A DNA stretch of 64,000 nt, taken from contig JADYUL010000008.1 of assembly GCA_021531795.1 (NCBI GenBank), positions 1-64,000 on the forward strand. The letters run 5' to 3'. The notes under the pieces were generated by a model. It was not told where the DNA came from. It ran no database searches and saw only the letters and a program-made list of their open reading frames with translations. Source of the stretch: Lacrimispora saccharolytica. GTDB taxonomy: Bacteria; Bacillota; Clostridia; Lachnospirales; Lachnospiraceae. Below, piece by piece: positions 55,590 through 63,456 of the stretch (position 1 is the first letter of the stretch; each line of letters opens with the position of its first letter). The translations under genes were made by a program, and so were the position numbers.

Positions 55590-55735
55590 AAATTAATTTC
55601 CCGCGATTATACCCGCTTTCCCCCGAAGTGTATCCCCGCGCAAACAGATTTCAATAAAAAAATACATCGGAATTCAACAAATTATAGAAATCCCGATGTA
55701 TTTCAATTAATTTCCCGCGATTATACTCACTTTCC
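55590..55735 (+). repeat. duplicated tail after palindrome units 8 and 9
   Basis: AATTAATTTCCCGCGATTATAC is nearly identical after unit 8 (about 55590-55612) and after unit 9 (about 55705-55727). It extends with CCGCTTTCC and TCACTTTCC. A unit plus its tail was apparently duplicated. Confidence 0.75.
55651..55701 (-). terminator. palindrome unit 9 acting as terminator of the Fe-S operon
   Basis: On the minus strand the stem of unit 9 is followed by T7 (complement of the A-run 55655-55661). It is about 50 nt downstream of the end of the Rrf2 gene. Confidence 0.7.
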
Positions 55736-55749
55736 TCTCAGAAGACAAA

Positions 55750-56145
55750 TCATAGCAGCTCAGACAGCATCACATTGTCGATGTAGTTGTTGACGGTGTC
55801 GTTTAAACCCTTCCAGAACTTGATGGTCTTGCACTCGCCGGCGCGCATACATTCTGTGGCATTCTCCGACAGGCAGGATACGGGGGCGAGCTCACGCTCT
55901 GTGAGGCGTAGAATCTTACCTACGGGAATCTCAGAGGCGGGTTTACATAACTTGTAGCCACCGCCCTTTCCGTGGACACCTTCCACGAGACCGGCTTTCT
56001 TTAGGGCAGGAATTATCTGCTCAATATATTTGTGGCTGAGTCCCTGTCTGGCAGCTACATCCTTCATAGGTACATAGGAATCGCTGTCATGACCGGCTAT
56101 ATCTATCATAACCTTTAAGGCATATCTTCCTCTGGTAGAAATCAT
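55750..56145 (-). CDS. iscR: Rrf2-family regulator, IscR-like
   Basis: A 131-residue protein. N-terminal winged helix: MISTRGRYALKVMIDIAGHD, DVAARQGLSHKYIEQIIPALKKAGLVEGVHGKGGGYKL. Three cysteines (CLSENATECMRAGEC, near residues 91-105) match the [2Fe-2S] ligands of IscR. It should repress the nifS-nifU operon when Fe-S supply is enough; two palindromes upstream of nifS are candidate operators. Here the regulator gene is last in the operon, overlapping nifU by one base, not first as in E. coli. Confidence 0.9.
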   Translation of the reverse strand: MISTRGRYALKVMIDIAGHDSDSYVPMKDVAARQGLSHKYIEQIIPALKKAGLVEGVHGKGGGYKLCKPASEIPVGKILRLTERELAPVSCLSENATECMRAGECKTIKFWKGLNDTVNNYIDNVMLSELL

Positions 56146-56531
56146 TACTTCTCCCCATTCTTCCTTTTGTTGTAATCATCAATTGCAGACTTGATTGCTT
56201 CCTCGGCAAGAACTGAACAGTGCATCTTGTGAGCCGGAAGTCCGTCAAGAGCCTCAGCTACAGCCTTGTTGGTAAGAGAGAGGGCTTCCTCAACACTCTT
56301 GCCCTTGATTAGCTCAGTTGCCATTGAGCTTGATGCGATGGCTGAACCGCAGCCAAAGGTCTCAAACTTTACATCCTCAATTATTTCGTCATCATTGATC
56401 TTAAGGTACATCTTCATGATGTCACCACAGACAGGGTTACCCACCTCGCCGATACCATTAGCATCCTCAAGAACGCCTACATTTCTTGGATTTCTGAAAT
56501 GATCCATTACCTTATCACTATATAGTGCCAT
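56145..56531 (-). CDS. nifU: Fe-S cluster assembly scaffold, NifU/IscU-like
   Basis: A 128-residue scaffold with the three cluster cysteines in GNPVCGDIM, FGCGSAIASSSM and HKMHCSVLA. The start MALYSDKVMDHFRNPRNVG is typical of the clostridial NifU group. It receives sulfur from NifS. There are 131 nt between nifS and this gene. Confidence 0.95.
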   Translation of the reverse strand: MALYSDKVMDHFRNPRNVGVLEDANGIGEVGNPVCGDIMKMYLKINDDEIIEDVKFETFGCGSAIASSSMATELIKGKSVEEALSLTNKAVAEALDGLPAHKMHCSVLAEEAIKSAIDDYNKRKNGEK

Positions 56532-56662
56532 AATTTCCTCCTAAAAACTAATTCAATAATCAAATTCAAATAATCAATATCTGAAAACCAATAACCAAAA
56601 TCCGGTAATCAATATCCATAATTGCTTAGTATACAGATCATGGAAAATAAATTCCAAGCATC
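56532..56662 (-). other. 131-nt gap between nifS and nifU with degenerate repeats
   Basis: The gap holds degenerate direct repeats around AATAATCAA, CAATAACCA and GTAATCAATATC (about 56550-56625) and no gene. AGGAGG for nifU is at its end. It could be a processed or regulated leader; no terminator is seen. Confidence 0.45.
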
Positions 56663-57856
56663 CTATTCCTTAAATACGTGCGGTCTGACCCCGTTTACCA
56701 GGTCACGCCAGAAGGGTGACATATTGCGGAGATAGGTTACTACTTCATTAACCGAGGTGATGAGATAATCAATCTCTTCCTCTGTTATATCTTCACTGAG
56801 AGACAGTCTCAGGCTGCCGTGTGCAACCTCGTGAGGTCTGCCGATTGCAAGTAATACATGACTTGGATCGAGAGAGCCTGAGGTACAGGCTGAACCGGAT
56901 GAAGCGGAGATTCCCTTATCATCAAGCAGAAGTAAGAGTGATTCACCCTCAATTCCCTCAAAGCAGAAATTAACAGTTCCGGGAAGTCTGTGTTCCCTGT
57001 CGCCGTTTAATTCTGAATAAGGAATCTTATCAAGACCTTCTATCAGTTTATCTCTTAACGGAATAAGCTTCTTAGCGTATCCGTCTATATCCTTTGTTGC
57101 ATCCTCGAGAGCGGCAACCATACCCATAATGCCGGGCACATTCTCAGTACCCGCTCTTTTGCCACGCTCCTGTGCACCACCTTCGATGATATTGGTGAGC
57201 ATGATGTTCTTCTTGGCGAAAAGTACTCCGACTCCCTTAGGTCCGTGGAACTTGTGAGCGGAGAGCGAAAGCATATCTATGTTATCGCGTGCAACATCGA
57301 CGGAGACATGGCCCATCGCCTGAACGGCATCAGTGTGGAAGATGACTCCCTTGTCACGGCATATCTTACCGATTTCACGGATGGGCTCAACAGTTCCGAT
57401 TTCGTTGTTGGCATACATTATGGTAACCAGGGCTGTATCCTCGCGGATGGCATCCTCTACCTGCTTAGGGTCGATGAGACCGGTGCTGTGCACGTCCAAT
57501 AGCTCGATTTCAAAGCCTTCCTCCTTAAGCTTATTCAGAGTATGGAGCACTGCATGATGCTCGAAGGCAGTTGAGATTATGTGCTTCTTGCCCTTGCGTG
57601 CGCCAAGTCGTGCAGCAGAGATGATAGCCTGATTATCAGCTTCGCTTCCGCCTGAGGTAAAGTAAATCTCACGGGGTTCGCAGTTAAGCACCCTGGCTAC
57701 GCGTTCCCTTGCACTCTCTAAGGCTTCCTTGGCTTCCTGACCTATCTCGTAGAGACTGGAGGGGTTGCCGTATATCTCTTCCATATATGGGATCATTGCA
57801 TCGATTGCGTGTCTGCTCATCTTGGTGGTGGCAGCATTATCAGCATAGATTTTCAT
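56663..57856 (-). CDS. nifS: cysteine desulfurase NifS/IscS
   Basis: A 397-residue PLP enzyme giving sulfane sulfur from cysteine. Seen: MKIYADNAATTKMS, ITFTSGGSEADNQAI-type block FTSGGSEADNQA, MYANNEIGT, HTDAVQAMGH, PLP lysine in LSAHKFHGPKGVG and the active Cys loop SASSGSACTSGSLDPSHVL. I chose ATG 57856 with AGGAGG before it on the minus strand; the frame is open to 57895 through an operator. First gene of the nifS-nifU-iscR operon. Confidence 0.96.
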   Translation of the reverse strand: MKIYADNAATTKMSRHAIDAMIPYMEEIYGNPSSLYEIGQEAKEALESARERVARVLNCEPREIYFTSGGSEADNQAIISAARLGARKGKKHIISTAFEHHAVLHTLNKLKEEGFEIELLDVHSTGLIDPKQVEDAIREDTALVTIMYANNEIGTVEPIREIGKICRDKGVIFHTDAVQAMGHVSVDVARDNIDMLSLSAHKFHGPKGVGVLFAKKNIMLTNIIEGGAQERGKRAGTENVPGIMGMVAALEDATKDIDGYAKKLIPLRDKLIEGLDKIPYSELNGDREHRLPGTVNFCFEGIEGESLLLLLDDKGISASSGSACTSGSLDPSHVLLAIGRPHEVAHGSLRLSLSEDITEEEIDYLITSVNEVVTYLRNMSPFWRDLVNGVRPHVFKE

Positions 57857-57872
57857 AAAAACCTCCTTATAA

Positions 57873-57895
57873 TTACCTATCATTTTAGTAGGCAA
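57873..57895. promoter_or_regulatory. palindromic operator A of the Fe-S operon
   Basis: TTACCTA and TAGGCAA, separated by 9 nt (one mismatch to a perfect inverted repeat TTACCTA-N9-TAGGTAA). It lies between the nifS promoter and its start. Likely Rrf2-regulator site; binding is inferred. Confidence 0.65.
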
Positions 57896-57899
57896 TTAG

Positions 57900-57928
57900 A
57901 CATTACCACCTTTTACCTACTATTTCAA
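57900..57928 (-). promoter_or_regulatory. promoter of nifS-nifU-iscR
   Basis: On -, TTGAAA (57923-57928), 17 nt, TAATGT (57900-57905). The -35 box lies in operator B and operator A is just downstream, so regulator binding would block it. Confidence 0.65.
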
Positions 57929-57938
57929 TAGGTAAAAG
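57910..57938. promoter_or_regulatory. palindromic operator B of the Fe-S operon
   Basis: A perfect inverted repeat CTTTTACCTA-N9-TAGGTAAAAG. Its centre (57924) is 40 nt from the centre of operator A, about four helical turns. It overlaps the nifS -35 and lies just upstream of the divergent pgi promoter. Confidence 0.75.
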
Positions 57939-57947
57939 ATATTTTTC

Positions 57948-57976
57948 TTGAAATTTAATAATCCCTTTGGTACACT
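57948..57976 (+). promoter_or_regulatory. promoter of pgi
   Basis: TTGAAA (57948-57953), 17 nt, TACACT (57971-57976). The leader of about 50 nt ends with AGAAGG before the ATG at 58032. Confidence 0.65.
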
Positions 57977-58031
57977 GTATTCGTGCAAATTGTAGAAAAT
58001 TATAGTATTACTATAGAAAGAAGGTAACCCA

Positions 58032-59378
58032 ATGAGCAAGATTACATTTGAGTACGCTTCAGCTGCACCTTTTGTAGCAGACCATGAAGTGGAGAACATG
58101 AAGAAGATTACAATGGATGCCAAGGAACTCTTAGTATCCAAGACAGGTCCGGGCAATGATTTCCTCGGATGGATCGACCTTCCAGTTGACTATGATAAGG
58201 AAGAGTTCGCACGTATCAAGAAGGCAGCAGCTAAGATTCAGAGTGATTCAGAGGTACTGCTTGTAATCGGTATCGGTGGTTCATACCTTGGTGCAAGAGC
58301 AGCAATCGAGTTCCTTCGCCACGGTTTCTATAACATGATTTCAAAGGAGCAGAGGAAGACTCCGGAGATTTACTTTGTAGGTAATTCCATTAGCTCTACA
58401 TATCTTAAGAATTTAGTTGACGTTATCGGCGACAGAGATTTCTCTATCAACATGATCTCTAAGTCAGGAACAACAACAGAGCCTGCCATCGCCTTCCGTG
58501 TTCTCAAGGAGATGATGGAGAAGAAGTACGGCAAGGAAGAGGCAGCTAAGAGAATCTATGCCACAACAGATAAGGCAAGAGGATCTCTTAAGAGCCTTGC
58601 AACAGAGGAAGGCTACGAGACCTTCGTTGTTCCGGATGATGTAGGAGGCAGATTCTCAGTGCTTACAGCAGTAGGCCTTCTTCCTATAGCAGTATCAGGT
58701 GCAGATATCGACAAGCTTATGGAAGGTGCAGCAGCAGGAAGAGAGCTTGCACTTAACAGTGCTTTTGAGGATAACGACGCGCTTAAGTATGCTGCTCTTC
58801 GTAACATCATGCTTCGCAAGGGCAAGGCAATCGAGATTCTCTGCAACTACGAGCCCGCTGTTCACTACGTATCAGAGTGGTGGAAGCAGCTCTATGGCGA
58901 GTCAGAGGGTAAGGACCAGAGAGGTATCTTCCCTGCAAGCGTTGACCTTACCACAGACCTTCACTCAATGGGTCAGTTCATTCAGGACGGTACACGTAAC
59001 ATGTTCGAGACAGTAATCAATGTTGAACAGTCTCGCGAGACCATCACAATCAATGAGGAGCCCGTGGACCTTGACGGTCTTAACTACCTTGCAGGTCAGA
59101 CAGTTGACTTCGTTAACAAGTCAGCCATGAACGGTACAATCCTTGCTCATACAGACGGTCAGGTGCCCAACTTCATGATTAAGGTTCCTGAGATGAACGA
59201 GTTCTACTTAGGAGAGCTGTTCTACTTCTTCGAGTTCGCCTGCGGTGTCAGCGGTTACATCCTCGGTGTTAACCCCTTCAACCAGCCCGGCGTTGAGAGC
59301 TACAAGAAGAACATGTTCGCCCTTCTCGGCAAGCCCGGCTATGAGGCACAGAGAGAAGAACTCCTTAAGAGACTTTAA
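58032..59378 (+). CDS. pgi: glucose-6-phosphate isomerase
   Basis: A 448-residue glycolytic enzyme. Seen: [85 protein letters not shown] and [17 protein letters not shown]. The short Firmicute form (about 450 residues). Codon use suggests high expression. Divergent from nifS, ending in a terminator at 59397. Confidence 0.97.
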   Translation: MSKITFEYASAAPFVADHEVENMKKITMDAKELLVSKTGPGNDFLGWIDLPVDYDKEEFARIKKAAAKIQSDSEVLLVIGIGGSYLGARAAIEFLRHGFYNMISKEQRKTPEIYFVGNSISSTYLKNLVDVIGDRDFSINMISKSGTTTEPAIAFRVLKEMMEKKYGKEEAAKRIYATTDKARGSLKSLATEEGYETFVVPDDVGGRFSVLTAVGLLPIAVSGADIDKLMEGAAAGRELALNSAFEDNDALKYAALRNIMLRKGKAIEILCNYEPAVHYVSEWWKQLYGESEGKDQRGIFPASVDLTTDLHSMGQFIQDGTRNMFETVINVEQSRETITINEEPVDLDGLNYLAGQTVDFVNKSAMNGTILAHTDGQVPNFMIKVPEMNEFYLGELFYFFEFACGVSGYILGVNPFNQPGVESYKKNMFALLGKPGYEAQREELLKRL

Positions 59379-59396
59379 TTCAAGCTTTTGACTCCA

Positions 59397-59424
59397 AACC
59401 CCTTCGTTACGACGGAGGGGTTTT
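59397..59424 (+). terminator. terminator after pgi
   Basis: AACCCCTTCGT pairs with ACGGAGGGGTT (one G-U), loop TACG, T4 after. Confidence 0.85.
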
Positions 59425-59463
59425 ATTATCCGATTATGGGAAAAGCGCGAGGTACTGACAATA

Positions 59464-60309
59464 ATGAAAGATTCAAATAAAAGGGTGCTGACTCTCCAGG
59501 ATATATCCTGCTTTGGAAGCTGCTCCCTCACCGTGGCACTGCCGATAATATCAGCCTGCGGAATAGAGACTGCCATACTTCCGTCTGCAGTTCTGTCTAC
59601 CCATACCGGTGGTTTTACTGATGTTGAGGTTTGCGACCTTACTGATGATATCATGCGTATGGTTAATCACTGGGTTAAAGAGAACATCAGCTTTGACTGC
59701 CTGTATACAGGCTATCTTGGCAGCATCAGACAGATTGATTATGTTCGTGAGATTAAGAAAAAGGTAATTAATAGAGACGGAATCTTTATCTTGGATCCGG
59801 CGATGGCAGACAATGGTATTCTTTATAAGGGCTTTGACGAAGCATATGTGAAAGCCATGGCGGGGCTTGTAGGTGAGTCCGGAGTGCTTTTGCCAAATCT
59901 AACGGAAGCCTGCATGATGACGGGAATCGAATACCGGAGGGAAGATCATGACGAGGCATACGTTGAGGAGATACTCGGTGCACTCAAGGCTTTAGGAGCT
60001 ACAAATGTCGTGCTTAAAGGGATAAGATTTGAGGAAGGCAAAATTGGAATCGCACTTTGTGAGGGTGACAATGTGCAGTATTACTTTACCAAGCGAGTGG
60101 GCAGAGGCTATCACGGAACCGGCGACTGCTTTGCGGCAAGCTTCACGGGAGCGCTAATTAGGGGCAGCAGTATGTATGATGCGGGAAGAATCGCGGCTGA
60201 CTTCGTGGTAGAGGGTATCAGGCAGACGCTTAACGACGACAACCATCCTTACGGAATCAGGTTTGAGCGTGTGTTGCCTATGCTAATCGACAGGTTAACG
60301 CCTTGTTGA
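59464..60309 (+). CDS. pyridoxal/pyridoxamine kinase (PdxK/PdxY-like)
   Basis: A 281-residue ribokinase-fold enzyme that phosphorylates B6 vitamers. Seen: VLTLQDISCFGSCSLTVALPIISACGIET at the start, PSAVLSTHTGGF, ILDPAMADNGILY, PNLTEACMMTG and the anion-hole motif GRGYHGTGDCFAASFTGAL, with catalytic Asp in GTGD. Single gene between two transcription units; no good ribosome site before ATG 59464 (a weak GAGG further up). Confidence 0.9.
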   Translation: MKDSNKRVLTLQDISCFGSCSLTVALPIISACGIETAILPSAVLSTHTGGFTDVEVCDLTDDIMRMVNHWVKENISFDCLYTGYLGSIRQIDYVREIKKKVINRDGIFILDPAMADNGILYKGFDEAYVKAMAGLVGESGVLLPNLTEACMMTGIEYRREDHDEAYVEEILGALKALGATNVVLKGIRFEEGKIGIALCEGDNVQYYFTKRVGRGYHGTGDCFAASFTGALIRGSSMYDAGRIAADFVVEGIRQTLNDDNHPYGIRFERVLPMLIDRLTPC

Positions 60310-60382
60310 CAGAAAGCTTACACGAATCTTAGGAATGATATTAAAAATAAGAAATTGTTTACAAAATAGTACAAATATTTAA

Positions 60383-60411
60383 TTGCGATTGATGGGCAAA
60401 ACGAATATAAT
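60383..60411 (+). promoter_or_regulatory. promoter of the rubrerythrin-rubredoxin operon
   Basis: TTGCGA (60383-60388), 17 nt, TATAAT (60406-60411). Leader about 33 nt with AAGGAGG at 60436-60442. Confidence 0.75.
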
Positions 60412-60450
60412 TAACCTATAAGAAATTTACTAACTAAGGAGGTATTGAAT

Positions 60451-61035
60451 ATGAAGTATGTATGTCCCGTTTGCGGATACATTCACGAAGGTGACAACCC
60501 ACCTGCAGAGTGTCCGGTATGTCACGTTAGCGGAGATAAGTTTAAGGTAGTTGAGGGTGAGCTTAAACTTGCAGCTGAGCATGAGTATGGTATTTACGGC
60601 AAGACAGTTAAGAACAATCCTGATATTTCAGAGGAAGATAAGAAGTATATCTTTGATCAGTTAATGGCTAATTTCCAGGGCGAGTGCTCAGAAGTTGGTA
60701 TGTATCTGTGCATGGCAAGAATAGCTCACAGAGAAGGATATCCTGAGATTGGTTTATATTGGGAGAAGGCAGCTTTTGAAGAGGCTGAGCATGCTTCTAA
60801 ATTTGCAGAGCTCCTCGGTGAGGATCTTGAGCCTAACATGAAGGCCACAACCAAGGACAACCTCGCTTGGAGAGTTGATTGCGAATTCGGCGCTACACAG
60901 GGTAAGTTCGATTTAGCAGCATGTGCTAAGAAGAACAACCTCGATGCAATCCATGACACAGTTCATGAGATGGCTCGTGACGAGGCTAGACACGGCAAGG
61001 CTCTTAAGGGACTTCTTGAGAGATATTTTGGTTAA
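60451..61035 (+). CDS. reverse rubrerythrin (N-terminal rubredoxin, C-terminal diiron domain)
   Basis: A 194-residue peroxide-reducing protein. The rubredoxin-like domain comes first: [10 protein letters not shown] and [11 protein letters not shown] (four Cys, residues 5-30). The ferritin-like diiron domain follows: [31 protein letters not shown] and [18 protein letters not shown] (E and H ligands present). This order is that of revRbr, which in clostridia is induced by oxygen or peroxide and reduces H2O2 with NADH-derived electrons. ATG 60451 follows AAGGAGG; the TTG at 60445 is not used. Rubredoxin is next in the operon. Confidence 0.95.
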   Translation: MKYVCPVCGYIHEGDNPPAECPVCHVSGDKFKVVEGELKLAAEHEYGIYGKTVKNNPDISEEDKKYIFDQLMANFQGECSEVGMYLCMARIAHREGYPEIGLYWEKAAFEEAEHASKFAELLGEDLEPNMKATTKDNLAWRVDCEFGATQGKFDLAACAKKNNLDAIHDTVHEMARDEARHGKALKGLLERYFG

Positions 61036-61071
61036 TTAATCAGTAGTCACTGATTGAAAGGAGATAGTGAA

Positions 61072-61239
61072 ATGGACAAGTATTTCTGTAATCCTTGTGG
61101 ATACACATACGATCCCGAGAAGGGTGATCCGGAGCATGGAATAGCTCCCGGAACAGCTTTTGAAGACCTTCCGGATGATTGGGTATGCCCTGTCTGTGGT
61201 ATTGACAAGAGTATGTTCATGCGCGTAATGCCAAACTAA
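61072..61239 (+). CDS. rubredoxin
   Basis: A 55-residue electron carrier with both iron knuckles ([11 protein letters not shown] and [13 protein letters not shown]) and the usual acidic surface. Note CNPC in place of CxxC with GY; ligands intact. It likely feeds electrons to the reverse rubrerythrin directly upstream. AAAGGAG precedes ATG 61072. Confidence 0.96.
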   Translation: MDKYFCNPCGYTYDPEKGDPEHGIAPGTAFEDLPDDWVCPVCGIDKSMFMRVMPN

Positions 61240-61266
61240 TCTTTAACTAAATAAGAACAGGAACAT

Positions 61267-61316
61267 CGCCGTATGCTTTGGACTCCAATGCATACGGCGT
61301 TTCTGTTTGTTTTTAT
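61267..61316 (+). terminator. terminator after rubredoxin
   Basis: CGCCGTATGC (61267-61276) pairs with GCATACGGCG (61290-61299), then TTTCTGTTTGTTTTT. Confidence 0.85.
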
Positions 61317-61410
61317 CGAACAATTTATAAACTTTTAATACTATAGTACTACTTAGTTTCTTTTATCCTGATACAGAGGGTGATATACTTTACATGGAGG
61401 CTTGGGCAAA

Positions 61411-62505
61411 ATGAACTTGAGAAAAAGACTGGTTGTCACCTTTATAACTCTACTTTCATTACCGATAATGTTCCTTCTCTCATCGCTGACGCTTGTATTT
61501 GTGATCAGGGATCCGTTGCTTTCGAGACATTTCGTTATCCAGTCAATCTGGATAATGACTGCGATCATGATCTTATTTGTACTGATCGTAACGACATGGG
61601 TCAACAGAGGAGTATTTAAGCATATCAGGGAGTTAAACGAGGCGATGGACCACATTGCAAAGGGAAACTTCGATTACAGTCTTGATGAAAACCGCGTAGA
61701 CGGTGAGTTCAGAGCGCTTTTTAAAGCATATGAGGACATGAGGCTCAAGCTTAAGGAGTCGACTGAGGAGCGCGTACGTGACGAGGCGCAGAACAGGGAG
61801 CTTATCAGTAACATCACTCATGATCTCAAGACACCGATTACATCGATCAAGGGCTATGCTGAGGGAATCATCGACGGTGTTGCCGATACGGATGAGAAAA
61901 AGGAGAGGTACATCAGGACGATTTATGACAAGACCAAGGAACTGGATCGTCTGCTTAATGAGCTTACCTTTTATTCAAGCATCGATAATAACAAAATTCC
62001 GTACAACTTCAAGAAACTGGATGTGGTTGACTTCTTCAATGACTGTGTGGACGAGGTTGGCATGGATTTGGAGAACAGGAACATTTACCTAAGCTATGAG
62101 AACCTGCTAGACAGGGGAACGCTTATTATTGCGGATCCTGTTCAGCTTAGGAAGGTTATCAATAACATAATCGGAAACAGTATTAAATATATGGACAAGG
62201 AGAAGAAGGCGGTTTCCATCAGGCTGCTTGATGCGGTCGACAGCGTCAGGGTTGAGATTGAGGATAACGGCAAGGGAATTGCAAGCAAGGACCTGGCCAA
62301 CATCTTCGAGAGATTCTACAGGACTGATGCTTCAAGGAATTCCAGTCAGGGAGGAAGTGGAATCGGACTGTCCATAGTTAAGAAGATAATTGAAGATCAC
62401 GGCGGATATATCTGGGCCACCAGCAAGGAAGGAGAGGGCACCTGTATGCACTTCGTGATCAGGAAATATTTTGAGACCAAGAAAGCAGATGAGGAAAGTG
62501 TATGA
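61411..62505 (+). CDS. membrane sensor histidine kinase (HisKA/HATPase, HAMP-like)
   Basis: A 364-residue kinase. Two membrane helices (about 8-30 and 45-65) are separated by a very short extracytoplasmic loop. A HAMP-like region follows (HIRELNEAMDHIAKGNFDYSL). H box is LISNITHDLKTPITSIKGYAEG; N box NIIGNSIKYMDK; G1 EDNGKGIASKDLANIFERFYRTD; G2 GGSGIGLSIVKKII. With so little outside the membrane it probably senses an envelope signal, as BceS-type kinases do. GGAGG precedes ATG 61411. It overlaps its response regulator by 4 nt. Confidence 0.92.
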   Translation: MNLRKRLVVTFITLLSLPIMFLLSSLTLVFVIRDPLLSRHFVIQSIWIMTAIMILFVLIVTTWVNRGVFKHIRELNEAMDHIAKGNFDYSLDENRVDGEFRALFKAYEDMRLKLKESTEERVRDEAQNRELISNITHDLKTPITSIKGYAEGIIDGVADTDEKKERYIRTIYDKTKELDRLLNELTFYSSIDNNKIPYNFKKLDVVDFFNDCVDEVGMDLENRNIYLSYENLLDRGTLIIADPVQLRKVINNIIGNSIKYMDKEKKAVSIRLLDAVDSVRVEIEDNGKGIASKDLANIFERFYRTDASRNSSQGGSGIGLSIVKKIIEDHGGYIWATSKEGEGTCMHFVIRKYFETKKADEESV

Positions 62506-63191
62506 GTAAAGTATTGATTATTGAAGATGAACTGGCAATTGCAGAACTTGAGAAGGATTACCTGGAGCTTAGCGATTTTGAAGTAGATATTGAGAGCACC
62601 GGCGACGGGGGATTAGAAAGAGCGATCTCCAACGATTATGACATCATTATTTTAGACCTGATGCTCCCGGGCATCGACGGATTTGATGTATGCAAGAGGA
62701 TTAGGGAGGAGAAGCAGATACCGATTCTTATGGTTTCTGCAAAAAAGGACGACATCGACAAAATCAGGGGTTTAGGCCTCGGCGCTGATGACTATATGAC
62801 CAAGCCCTTTTCACCCAGCGAGCTTGTGGCAAGGGTCAAGGCCCATCTGTCGCGCTACGAGCGCCTGATGGCCACCAATCAGAAGGTTAATGACGTAATT
62901 GAGATCAGAGGCATCAAGATTGACAAAACTGCCCGCCGGGTATATATCAACGGCGAGGAGAAACAGTTTACAACTAAGGAATTTGATCTGCTCACCTTCT
63001 TGGCCGAGAATCCCAATCATGTATTCTCCAAGGAAGAGCTTTTCAGGGAAATATGGGACATGGACTCTATCGGTGATATCGCAACCGTTACAGTTCATAT
63101 TAAGAAGATTCGTGAGAAGATTGAGATTGATACCTCCAACCCCCAGTACATAGAGACCATATGGGGCGTGGGCTACCGCTTTAAGGTATAA
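62502..63191 (+). CDS. OmpR/PhoB-family response regulator
   Basis: A 229-residue regulator. Receiver: VLIIEDELAIAELEKDYL, phospho-Asp in IIILDLMLPGIDGFDVC, Lys in DDYMTKPFSPSELVARV. Winged helix: KQFTTKEFDLLTFLAENPNHVFSKEELFREIW and VTVHIKKIREKIEID...VGYRFKV. It starts with ATGA overlap at the end of the kinase gene, so it is the partner. Targets not known. Confidence 0.95.
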   Translation: MSKVLIIEDELAIAELEKDYLELSDFEVDIESTGDGGLERAISNDYDIIILDLMLPGIDGFDVCKRIREEKQIPILMVSAKKDDIDKIRGLGLGADDYMTKPFSPSELVARVKAHLSRYERLMATNQKVNDVIEIRGIKIDKTARRVYINGEEKQFTTKEFDLLTFLAENPNHVFSKEELFREIWDMDSIGDIATVTVHIKKIREKIEIDTSNPQYIETIWGVGYRFKV

Positions 63192-63249
63192 ATATATTTT
63201 GACTTATGATAGAATGTTCTGAGAAAACAAGTACGGGAGAATCTGCAAT

Positions 63250-63456
63250 ATGACAATGGATGAAACCATCGCAAGAATCAATGAGCTTTATCATAAGTCA
63301 CAGGATGTCGGACTGACCAAAGAGGAGCTTGAAGAGCAGGCTACACTCAGACGCAAATATATTGACAGCGTTAAGAATAATCTGACAAGCCAGCTAAACA
63401 ATATGTCTATAAAATATCCTGACGGAAGAATAGAGAAGGTTAAGAAGAAGAAATAG
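63250..63456 (+). CDS. DUF896 family protein (YnzC-like)
   Basis: A 68-residue protein. TIARINELYHKSQDVGLTKEELEEQATLRRKYIDSVK matches the DUF896 helical hairpin (ARINEL...LT.EE..EQ..LR..Y). Bacillus YnzC belongs to the same family. Function poorly known. The next gene starts on the base after its stop codon. Confidence 0.88.
   Translation: MTMDETIARINELYHKSQDVGLTKEELEEQATLRRKYIDSVKNNLTSQLNNMSIKYPDGRIEKVKKKK

Larger units (their letters stand above)
55069..55701. repeat. array of nine ~40-nt palindromic units (ATACATCGG...CCGATGTAT)
   Basis: Nine units at 55069-55108, 55194-55233, 55245-55284, 55308-55348, 55372-55411, 55435-55474, 55497-55536, 55548-55587 and 55662-55701. Each has a left arm ATACATCGG(A/G)A(T), 15-18 variable bases and a right arm A(T/C)(C)CCGATGTAT. 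The nine-base core is invariant except one final base (unit 5 ends TAC). Loops are unrelated except units 7 and 9. Centre spacings are 125, 51, 63.5, 63.5, 63, 62, 51 and 114 nt. It fills the gap between the ABC operon (+) and the Fe-S operon (-). No gene is seen in it. It resembles a REP/BIME array; no RAYT transposase lies in the window. Confidence 0.9.

Noticed and set aside
55069-55701. CRISPR array
   Set aside because: Repeats are only 9-12 nt, alternate in orientation as arms of palindromes, and no cas gene is near. The variable pieces are 11-23 or 15-18 nt and not uniform spacers.
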